Source: Irineochytrium annulatum
Lineage: Eukaryota; Chytridiomycota; Chytridiomycetes; Chytridiales; Chytridiaceae
Direction: 5' to 3'
NCBI GenBank assembly: GCA_027600665.1
Contig: JADGJL010000564.1
Coordinates: forward strand, 3,067 to 18,018
DNA length: 14,952 nucleotides
The notes beneath the pieces were generated by a model, which made no database searches, was not told where the DNA came from, and saw only the letters and a program-made list of their open reading frames with translations. Both the position numbers and the translations under genes were made by a program. Positions 1-6,562 of the stretch are shown one piece after another (the stretch's first letter is position 1; each line of letters starts with the position of its first letter).

Positions 1-12
1 TTTCCAACTCAC

Positions 13-988
13 GTAATTGCTGCTGTCCACATGGAAGAATGAGCCTGACGCCCGCGCGTTGTGAACATCTGCGCCCCTCGAGATCAACCTCCTTAGCATT
101 GTCGTGTCGTCCCCGTAAATAACGACAGCGATGTGCGCCGCGTGCTCGCCAAAGTAAAGCGGGCCCTCGTACACCAAGTTAACTAGCAAGAAATCGTCAA
201 CAAAGGCCATGTCAATCGCATCCAAAATACTAACCCATTTCCTCGATGTCCTCAAACTCGTCCAGCAAGTAGTTGACAATCTCAGTCTGCCTCCTCAACA
301 TCGCGTAGTGCAGAATCGTCTCCCCCTCGGCGCCCCGCTCGTAGATCATGTCGTACCCGCGCACCCTCTTAAACTCATCATTGTGCAACGCAATGGCCCG
401 CTTCAGGTCGGCCGCGCTCGGGCTGTTGGCCTTCATGACCTTCCAGATCGACTTGGCGTTCTCCTGCTTCTCGGTCATCTCTGCCGCGCTCTCCTCGACC
501 TCCCGCTTGACCTTGATCCCCGTGGCGACACCGTCGGTGGCGGCGATCAGGAGGAAAGAGCGTAGGTTTTGAATCAGCCGCAGTAAGGGCCTCTGTCTCC
601 TGGCGCGCTTCTTTTGGATCCCGAGTACGATCCGTTCCTTGGCCTCGGCCACCGACAGGACCGACGCACTCCGGTCCGCGAACAAATGGGCGTGCTTGTG
701 GTGGAGGTGGTGGTCATGCGGATGATGGCCGGCTTCCTGATCGTGATAAAGCTGGGGCGGCCCCGGCTGTTGGTATTGGTATCCTTGCTGCGGACCAGGG
801 CGGTAGACCGAAGCCGGGGCATACTGATGCGGCGGCTGGGCGTGGGTGCTGTAGTTGTTGGTGGTGCGTTGGTATTGCAAATGCAGCGAGGCCTCCGCGT
901 CGATTACGACTGTATGCTCGCCCGCGACCAGCCCCGACGACGGCAATCGGGACGGTGGCCCCGCGGGACGACGGCCATCAGGGTTCAT
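13..988 (-). CDS. TRPV-like ankyrin-repeat channel, N-terminal part (partial)
   Basis: Two exons are visible: 988-235 and 182-13. The intron 234-183 (52 bp) opens GTTAGT and ends CTAG, and the next donor (GTGAGT) starts at 12, so the gene continues off the left edge. The roughly 308 visible residues start with a Gln/Pro/Tyr-rich and His-rich tail. Ankyrin repeats follow: GAEGETILHYAMLRRQTEIV, then a unit with VYEGPLYFGEHAAHIAVV, ISRGADVHNARASGSFF and SSNY. The order 'YEG..ALHIAV..L...GA.V.ARA.G.FF' is typical of the ankyrin domain of animal TRPV channels. The six membrane helices and pore would lie beyond the window, so channel function is inferred. The start at 988 (MNPDG) is my choice because GC and codon quality fall upstream, although the frame stays open to 1333. 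A general ankyrin protein is the alternative. Confidence 0.68.
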
Positions 989-1365
989 GGTGGGATCAAG
1001 TCGGAGGACGAGGTCGGGGACCGGGGACGATGAGGACGGGAGGCTGGCTAGCGACTTCCACCAGTTCTTGAGCTGCCGCACCAAAGTCGCAGACAACGCC
1101 TCGATGGTTGGCTTTTTACAACTGTTGTGCAACTCACCAAAACATGTTCGGATTCGGATGACAAAAAGATTTAGGAGAACGAGGATGCATTCTGCGAAAC
1201 CCACTGCCAAATCATCATTTAAAAGACTTTTACTTTCATGTAAAAAGGAGATAGCCACGACAGGGGAAGAACAAAAACAACAAATATGAAGGCGAGGATA
1301 TCGCTCAGCAAATAATGTCATCTCCCGGTCCATCTCACGTCCATTACAACAAATGTGCCTAGGGC
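989..1365. other. Intergenic: hydrolase 3' end / TRPV-like gene promoter
   Basis: Both flanking genes read leftward. This AT-richer stretch should hold the 3' UTR of the hydrolase and the promoter of the ankyrin gene. A TTTTAAAT box lies on the minus strand at 1218-1225. The reading frame of the downstream gene stays open across this region, so a longer N-terminus or an upstream exon cannot be excluded. Confidence 0.4.
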
Positions 1366-2488
1366 CTAAAGCTTGGCGTCCCGCGCGTTGTTGGTGTCCA
1401 CGAAATCCTTCAGCATGGCATTAAACTCTTCCGGCACCTCGGAAGGCAGCGCGTGACCAGCGCCCTGAAACCACTGAAAACGGCACGGCGAGCGGAACAG
1501 GTCAGAAACCGAGCGCGCCTTGCGAGGGTCGAAATATACATACCTTCACCTCCACCCCAAACACCTTCGCCAGATAAACCGAGTTCGCCGGCGAGACGAG
1601 ATTGTCCCACGTGCCCGAGCACACCAGGATAGGAATCTCAGCCCTCTTGATCTTCTCTAACCGCGCGGGACTGACGTAATGCGTGAACGTCGCCAGCAAC
1701 TGGCTCACGGCGCCTTGCGGGCTTTGGATCCGCGACAGGCTCGCCCGCCGCCGCATGACCTTTACGATCATCTCCGCGTTCGTCTCCTCCCCGTTTTTTG
1801 ACTTCCGGCGCAGCCACTCGTCGGGAAACAGCACATCCTTCATCGCGTCCATCCGAGCGTGGAGGTCGCGGATCATTAAAAGCCGGGGCACATTATAGAT
1901 TGCGCTGGTGGGAGGTAACGCCATGCCAGCGTGTGTGGAGACGAGCGTCAACGACGCGACGAGCTCGGGACAGAGGGAGGTGAGCTCCAGCGCAATCTTC
2001 GCAAAGGATGACGGTTAGCACCGCAGACACCAAAGAGAATGACAGAAAAGCTTCACCATCCCGCCCATCGACACCCCGCATACGTGGACGTTCTCCTTCC
2101 ACCCAAGCTCGTGCGTGAGCAGCTCGTAAGCATCTTTGGCCATCTGGCTCGTCGTGTATCTCCCCGGCGTCGCCTCCGAGTGGCCCACCTGCAGAGATAC
2201 ATAAGACCTCTTACACGACAAATATCAACCAACCCCCCGGTTATCGAACGCAACACAGCTGTAGCCCTCCAGAGCGCCAAAATAGTCATACTGGTAATCC
2301 CAGCTTTGCATCGAGACATTCAATCCTGTCGAGTTCCGTCCAGATTAACAAGTCGCCAACGGCAAGCGAAAGGGCTTCCGAGTTCACCCACCCATAATCA
2401 GTAGAATCTTGATGTCGCCCTCCCCGTGCCGCTCGTAGTAAAGCTTCACCCTGTCCCCACGGGTGACGCCAACGGTTGCGTAAGGCAT
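1366..2488 (-). CDS. Alpha/beta hydrolase with C-terminal AKL
   Basis: Five exons, 2488-2392, 2325-2234, 2188-2057, 1996-1544 and 1473-1366, splice in frame to 293 aa. The introns are 66, 45, 60 and 70 bp, all GT..AG. The fold signature is clear: KILLIMGLNVS (strand and oxyanion loop, about 27-37), VAFDNRGVGHSE (57-68), the nucleophile elbow GVSMGGM with Ser103, LVCSGTWDNLVSP with acid Asp238, and GAGHALP with His265. The TPGRYTTSQMAKD segment is typical of the 'LLLMG..FDNRG' subfamily of esterase or epoxide-hydrolase-like proteins. The substrate cannot be told from sequence. The protein ends ARDAKL; AKL fits the peroxisomal PTS1 consensus, so a peroxisomal matrix location is possible. No signal peptide is visible. 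The start at 2488 gives a normal family N-terminus just before the first beta strand. Confidence 0.88.
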
Positions 2489-2809
2489 GCTTTTCGTCTG
2501 AACTCGTTTTCGTATGAACTCCGAAAGAGGTGATGGGCTCTCAACCGCGCAGGGCTACGTTCAAATGACAGGGCCTCGTTGGGCGCTGGAATCGGCAGAG
2601 ACGAGGGCTGGCGACGTTTTGAACTCAGCGGCAGCGGATGGTGGTGGGCGGCCAGTCGGATATCACGAGGATAAGTCGCACATCTTCGGCTGTTTCGGCG
2701 GGCCGAAGGTCGCATCGCGATCACCTCGAACTACGTTTATGCAGGTCACGCCTTCCTGGGCAAAGGAGGTGAAAATAGAACGCATTTCCTCATCTCGTTG
2801 TATAGCAAC
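2489..2809. other. Intergenic, no gene seen
   Basis: This stretch lies between the hydrolase start and the poly(A)-type signal of the small-protein gene. A plus-strand frame is open from 2514 to 2846, but it shows no recognisable domain and unremarkable composition. I treat it as non-coding and likely to contain the hydrolase promoter. Confidence 0.4.
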
Positions 2810-2815
2810 TTTATT
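2810..2815 (-). terminator. AATAAA poly(A)-type signal of small-protein copy A
   Basis: TTTATT on the plus strand reads AATAAA on the minus strand, about 230 bp after the stop of copy A. Copy B has an AATAAA about 250 bp after its stop. Confidence 0.4.
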
Positions 2816-3045
2816 ATCTTTTGGAATAAACGAACTTGCTAACTAAGTTCCAGGTTTTCTTGATGATGATGAGGACATAACATCAGCGTTGACCGGGCCT
2901 TGGTCCGCGACAGCCGCAGAGGGGAGGCGGCTCTATTCGCCCGATCTGTATGCTGCACCAGTTGCCTCGTCGTGCTGCAGGCTAGGCTGTTGGTACACCA
3001 AAACGGTTGACAGGTTCTCGGAAGTCTCGACATACTGTCGTGTTT

Positions 3046-3228
3046 CTAGAGACAGCCGGCGCTGATAGACCCGCCGGGGCCGAGGATGAGGATGGGCGCC
3101 TTCTTGACCTTCTTGACGACTGGCGGCGCTGCGAGTACGGTGTCGATCTTGTGGTCAACGCTGGAGGGCTTCGCGTCGGGGGCGGCGGGTTTGGAGGGGA
3201 CGACGGAGTTCTTGACGATAGAATCCAT
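3046..3228 (-). CDS. Small Lys/Pro-rich protein, copy A of a new two-member family
   Basis: A 60-aa ORF that I do not recognise. It starts MDSIVKNSVVPSKPAAPDAK and ends with a Lys-rich stretch and hydrophobic tail, VVKKVKKAPILILGPGGS followed by ISAGCL. The reason to call it is a diverged relative at 11917-12105 on the opposite strand. Over the 18-codon core VVKKVK(K/R)APILILGPGGS the two copies show seven synonymous third-position changes and only one Lys/Arg replacement, the pattern expected of selection on this reading frame. PDAKPSS is also shared. No signal peptide, membrane helix or known domain is seen. No intron is needed. A TTTAAA box lies about 90 bp upstream of the ATG. Function unknown. 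Confidence 0.75.
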   Translation of the reverse strand: MDSIVKNSVVPSKPAAPDAKPSSVDHKIDTVLAAPPVVKKVKKAPILILGPGGSISAGCL

Positions 3229-3314
3229 TTTGATTGAGGTAGTGAGAGTTGAGGAGTTTGTGTTGACGAGGAAGGAGTTAGGTGGTATATGGTGTACCCG
3301 GATGAAGCTGTTGC

Positions 3315-3320
3315 TTTAAA
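3315..3320 (-). promoter_or_regulatory. TTTAAA TATA-like box of copy A
   Basis: The palindromic hexamer TTTAAA sits 87-92 bp upstream of the start codon at 3228. Comparable boxes lie at similar distances before the genes at 4028, 11917 and 13545. Confidence 0.4.
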
Positions 3321-3329
3321 GGTGATCTA

Positions 3330-3950
3330 TACACGTCGCTGCTAGGCTCAGCTGCGGCTTCAGGCATAGGGTTTACTATGGGTTAAGTCGGACGGTGACG
3401 TGGAAAGGGTGTCGTCCGAGCTTGATCTTACCAGATCATCGCGTGGGTAACATCTCCACGGCTGCCAGCTGGAGCCGCAGCGCGCATTACTGAGCGCGTT
3501 GAAGCTATTTGGCATCTGCCGTCTCTCACTAAACACGCTACGTCGTCCTCCCACCATACGCACCGAACTCGCTGTTCCTGCCATCTCCAACAATGAAGGC
3601 TAACGGCACTCCTCCATCAACTTTACATCCTCCCATTTTCCCTTCATTCGCAAATCTCGCCTGCTAGCGAGCCCGCATCACGTAACCAAAAAGAAAATCC
3701 CCTCTGCGCCCACCAACCTCGGCTGGCTTTCCGTCGGTGGCACCGGTCGACGAATACACGCGCTTGACGCATTCACCGCCAAGCTTCATCTTGATCCTGC
3801 TGTGGCGCCTGTCTCGACAGCGCCCAAGCCAGAGACCCGCATGCCACGTCGTTCTGTTGTTGGGCAGCACTTCGGAAGGAGGGCTCAGTGAGGCGGTTGT
3901 GGCGGTGAAGTGGAAGTGAAGTGGGGTTTGACGGAGAGCATCATCACATG
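3330..3950. other. Divergent intergenic region
   Basis: About 0.6 kb separates the minus-strand small-protein gene from the plus-strand secreted-protein gene and should contain both promoters. Apart from the weak minus-strand ORF at 3664-3789, I see nothing convincing in it. Confidence 0.4.
3664..3789 (-). CDS. Possible 41-aa ORF, unrecognised
   Basis: A short ORF starting MKLGGECVKRVYSSTGATDG and ending FGYVMRAR. Codon use is compatible with the neighbours (many GGT/GCC/AAG codons), but there is no domain, paralogue or clear promoter. The frame extends upstream to 3870. It could equally be chance. Confidence 0.15.
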   Translation of the reverse strand: MKLGGECVKRVYSSTGATDGKPAEVGGRRGDFLFGYVMRAR

Positions 3951-3953
3951 TGC

Positions 3954-3962
3954 ATATTTAAG
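3954..3962 (+). promoter_or_regulatory. TATTTAAG TATA-like box
   Basis: ATATTTAAG lies 66-74 bp upstream of the ATG at 4028. Its position makes the earlier in-frame ATG at 3968 an unlikely start, since that codon is only about 6 bp downstream of the box and so upstream of the expected transcription start. Confidence 0.5.
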
Positions 3963-4027
3963 GACTATTGAACTCTTCTAATAATCATCAACAACAACAT
4001 CAGCAACAGCCAACGACCTTTTCAACA

Positions 4028-4795
4028 ATGCTCTTCTCGACCCTCCTCACCGTCGCATCAATTTCGGCCGTCGCCGTCGCAGAGTCGTACTCCTATGAGG
4101 GCGACTGCTCGACCTCCAGCGGCTCCTTCCAAGGCCAGAACTACAAGTGCGACGCGTCCGGCGACGTCACCGTCTTCTACCAATGCGACCATGGCAAGTG
4201 GGTTCGCATGCCCTGCGCTGCTGGCACCGTCTGCGACGTCGAGCCGTGGCTCCAGTACCGCCAAAGCCCTTGTGTGGCCGACTACCACCCTTCGCACGGC
4301 GGATATGCGCCGGAGCCGCCGGCTTACAGCCCGAAGAAGCCCGCCTACACTCCCACGTACGCGCCGAAGAAGCCGTCCTACACTCCTTCGAAGCCTTCTT
4401 ACACGCCAGCCAAGCCGAGCTACACTCCCTTGAAGCCGAGCTACCCTCCCTCAAAGCCCTCGTACACGCCCGCCAAGCCGAGCTACACGCCGAGCTACAC
4501 TCCCTTGAAGCCTAGCTACACGCCCTCGAAGCCGAGCTACACTTCCTCAGAGCCCAGCTACACGCCCTCCTACGGCAACGAGGGTGACTGCTCGACCTCC
4601 GCCGGCTCGTGGAAGGGACAAAATTACAAGTGCGACGCGTCGGGCGACAGCTCCATCTTCTACCAGTGCGACCATGGCGAGTGGGTCGAGATGAGGTGCG
4701 CGGCCGGCACCGAGTGCAGCGTCGACCCTTGGCTGCAGTACCACCAGAGCCCGTGCGTGACGGCCTCCGACTATGGATACGGCTATAGGAAGTGA
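4028..4795 (+). CDS. Secreted protein with two chitin-binding-like Cys domains and a YTPxKPS linker
   Basis: 255 aa, no intron. Residues 1-18 (MLFSTLLTVASISAVAVA) are a typical signal peptide. Two six-cysteine domains follow at about 24-83 and 185-244 (Cys27, 41, 53, 63, 69, 82 and 188, 202, 214, 224, 230, 243) with identical spacing and 47 of 60 residues identical. The core C-DHG-(K/E)-WV-x-M-x-C-AAGT-x-C resembles the CBM19/peritrophin-like chitin-binding pattern 'C.nGkWv...C..GtvC'. The linker of about 100 residues repeats Y-(T/S/P)-P-x-K-P-S/A. Secretion is well supported and chitin or cell-wall binding is inferred from the family pattern. The upstream in-frame ATG at 3968 would add a Gln-rich tail ahead of the signal peptide, so the start at 4028 is preferred. 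Confidence 0.85.
   Translation: MLFSTLLTVASISAVAVAESYSYEGDCSTSSGSFQGQNYKCDASGDVTVFYQCDHGKWVRMPCAAGTVCDVEPWLQYRQSPCVADYHPSHGGYAPEPPAYSPKKPAYTPTYAPKKPSYTPSKPSYTPAKPSYTPLKPSYPPSKPSYTPAKPSYTPSYTPLKPSYTPSKPSYTSSEPSYTPSYGNEGDCSTSAGSWKGQNYKCDASGDSSIFYQCDHGEWVEMRCAAGTECSVDPWLQYHQSPCVTASDYGYGYRK
4324..4572 (+). repeat. Coding tandem repeat, YTPxKPS heptapeptides
   Basis: In-frame degenerate tandem repeat of about 21 bp units encoding variants of YTPSKPS, YTPAKPS, YTPLKPS and YPPSKPS, with one shorter YTPS insertion. It forms the linker between the two Cys domains. Third positions vary between units, so the array is not fresh. Confidence 0.85.
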
Positions 4796-4911
4796 AGGAA
4801 AGGGCGGCGTCTTCCTCTTGCTGTAGTGCATGCTTGCTGTGTCCCATTATACTTTCCCATTCCTCTGCATTCGTTTATCCGTACCGATATTGATGTTCAT
4901 GTTAACGCTCA

Positions 4912-4917
4912 AATAAA
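4912..4917 (+). terminator. AATAAA poly(A)-type signal
   Basis: AATAAA lies about 117 bp after the stop of the secreted-protein gene, a reasonable 3' UTR length. Confidence 0.4.
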
Positions 4918-5724
4918 CATGGTTCTTCACAATTGCAACCTTCATGTTGGCGACGGTCTCCAGACCCTTGAACTAGCATGTCGTCCTCATTCACAAATCA
5001 CCGACATCGCAGCAAGTCATCCGTTGAACGGGAGGGGAAAGAAAGCGCCTGACGACCGCCATCGCCAACGGCACATCCACGAACGTCAACACTGGATTCG
5101 GTCGAGGTGATGACAAGCGATGCGAGCAACATGCCGTTGGGCTGCAGCTGCCGGTTTCGCCGATTCGGGGTAGCACCGGGACGATCGTCGGCAGGCGAGG
5201 GCGGCATGGGCTGCAAGGATGTGCCTGAAGCTTTAAGCATTTATATTTCAAGCCCTATTTTGACAACCCAAAGTGAATGTAAGACTTTTTTTCTCATAAT
5301 GGAGCTCTGCCGGTGAGTCTCGTTGCAACACTACGTTTTTGGACGAGATGGATCCCCTGTGATGGACGGCATTCAACACGATGAGATCTTTGGTAGACAT
5401 AAGCGGCCTGAGCCCGACCCCCACATGCGCCTGACCCCTCGCTCCCGGACCTTTCCGCGCTTCGAATCCGCGCTTGTTTCCCCTGCAACCTGCGGCCTTT
5501 TCGCGTTAGCGGGGTGGGTTGCGGGTTGTGGGTGTCGATGCATGTCCGTGAGGTGTGGATGGACTGGTTATGTGATGGGGTTGGCGTGGGGATTGGAGGG
5601 CTTGCGAATGTGGACGTATAGGCGAATCTGATTGATGCTGGGTAGGATGCGTGGACGGGATTTCTCGGTTGTGGCTTCTTCCCTGTGGGTTGTAGAATGC
5701 TGACCGAATATATTCTCGGTGCAG
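4918..5724. other. No gene supported; possible upstream part of snoRNA host
   Basis: Several frames of 60-100 codons are open on both strands but none shows a domain or a coherent spliced model. A good donor (CCG then GTGAGT, at 5313) and an acceptor-like end (GCTGAC then GGTGCAG, to 5724) suggest an intron of about 412 bp belonging to the transcript that carries the snoRNA below. Joining these exons does not give an open reading frame from the nearby ATG at 5299. Confidence 0.3.
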
Positions 5725-6007
5725 AATCCGCAGCAACAGGGTGTGAACATCGGGACGTTGTGGACCTTACGGTTAGTAAATCAGCATTTTATCTTTTCCT
5801 CTCTTTGCGTTGTTTCTGCTTCGTTGAAGCGTGATGGCGAATATGATGACCCTTTACTTGACAGACGAGTTTTACCTCGTCGATGAATTGTTCAATCTCT
5901 AAGAAGTCCTGATTCATTTTTGTCGGATCCTTTGAATTTACTCTCCTCATTGGGCACGTGCTAACGTTGTTCTTCTGCTTCTAGATTCGTCCGTATCGAT
6001 ACACAGG
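5725..6007 (+). ncRNA. Putative spliced snoRNA host transcript (exons 5725-5771 and 5985-6007)
   Basis: A textbook intron is visible: donor GTTAGT at 5772, branch GCTAAC at 5960-5965, a pyrimidine tract and acceptor TTCTAG ending at 5984 (213 bp, far longer than the 45-70 bp introns of neighbouring genes). A 23-nt exon follows, then a strong donor GGTAAGT at 6007-6013. The exons carry no recognisable protein. The intron holds the box C/D snoRNA at 5839-5915. A non-coding host gene is the simplest reading. Both ends are undetermined, and a later acceptor near 6255 (ACTAAT then CCACCCAG) may close the next intron. A small coding frame through the two exons is open, so a protein-coding host is not excluded. 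Confidence 0.45.
5839..5915 (+). ncRNA. Box C/D snoRNA, U61 (SNORD61)-like, guide for 18S rRNA
   Basis: Box C AUGAUGA is at 5843-5849 and box D CUGA at 5909-5912, with a degenerate C' (UCGAUGA) at 5880-5886 and a short GAA/UUC terminal stem. Immediately upstream of box D, CTCTAAGAAGTC (5897-5908) is complementary to GACTTCTTAGAG; ACTTCTTAGAG is a near-universal 18S rRNA sequence. By the 'D box plus five' rule the target is the second U of ACUU, which by my count from human Gm1490 is human 18S U1442, the site assigned to U61. The element sits in an intron with its D box about 50 nt before the branch point, the usual spacing for intronic snoRNAs. The rRNA match was recalled, not searched. Confidence 0.72.
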
Positions 6008-6085
6008 GTAAGTTTTCCATGCTTTTGTGCCATTTTCTTGCGTAGATTCTGTAGAGACATGATTACAAACTCTTATATAATCTGT

Positions 6086-6107
6086 CAATCCCCTGAAAGG
6101 GGAATTG
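6086..6107 (+). other. Perfect-stem hairpin in the putative second host intron
   Basis: CAATCCCC - TGAAA - GGGGAATTG folds into an 8-bp stem with one bulged A and a 5-nt loop. It lies 79 bp after the donor at 6008. It could be part of an intronic structured RNA, but I do not see box C/D partners, and H/ACA boxes are not convincing. Confidence 0.3.
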
Positions 6108-6562
6108 TAGCTTGGTCTGGCGCGCTTCGGCTGTGACGTTCCTTGCGCTTTATCACCAATGTTGATAGCCTAGAATATGATCTCTTTCTAATCCCTGATA
6201 CTACCCTTCCTCTCCCCTTCTCGAAGTGCCCTTCCGATACTAATTTTCCACCCAGTAGGTGGATTTGTTTCGACGTTATGGCAATACAAATTATCATTTC
6301 AATGTCTTTGGTATCAAAAAAAAAAAATGTTTGAAGAAAGCGTTGGATCATTGGCATGCACCTGTACCAACTCACAACTTGGGACATTCGTCGAAATCGT
6401 GTTGACAACTCGAACGAGATCTGTTGATCTTGATTTCAGACCAGATCACATCTGCAACGATTGCTTTAAACCCTCCGCGGGCTGCAACCGTCGTCATTGC
6501 CGCTCGGAACCCGCACATCGCGCCGTTCACCGGTCTCCTATCAAAGGCGGCACCGCATCGCG
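6108..6562. other. Upstream region of carbamoyl-phosphate synthase
   Basis: Contains the possible host-transcript acceptor near 6255, a run of 12 A at 6316-6327, and the presumed promoter and 5' UTR of the gene starting at 6563. A frame open from 6327 to 6638 overlaps the coding start in another phase and shows no domain. Nothing else seen. Confidence 0.35.

Noticed and set aside
230..1333. Using the first ATG (1333) for the ankyrin gene
   Set aside because: Sequence upstream of about 1130 is AT-rich with poor codon use and would put the start almost against the hydrolase stop. 988 is the safer start, but not proven.
3046..3051. C-terminal cysteine of copy A (GCL end) as a CAAX-type lipidation site
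   Set aside because: The Cys is second from the end rather than fourth, and copy B has Arg there.
3086..3319. Open plus-strand frame (MRMGAFLTFLTT...) opposite small-protein copy A, with a similar antisense frame opposite copy B (11790-12086)
   Set aside because: They look related only because the sense strands are related. The substitution pattern (silent third bases) fits the sense frame, and the same changes alter first positions of antisense codons.
3968..4027. Upstream in-frame ATG giving a Gln/His-rich tail to the secreted Cys-domain protein
   Set aside because: It would bury the signal peptide, and it lies directly beside the TATA-like box, so it is probably upstream of the transcription start.
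5461..5469. TTCGAATCC resembling a tRNA B box
   Set aside because: There is no A box at the right distance upstream and no cloverleaf stems.
5572..5631. Second box C/D candidate (GUGAUGG ... CUGA) in the upstream host intron
   Set aside because: Box C lacks the final A, there is no terminal stem, and the sequence before box D matches no rRNA stretch I recognise.
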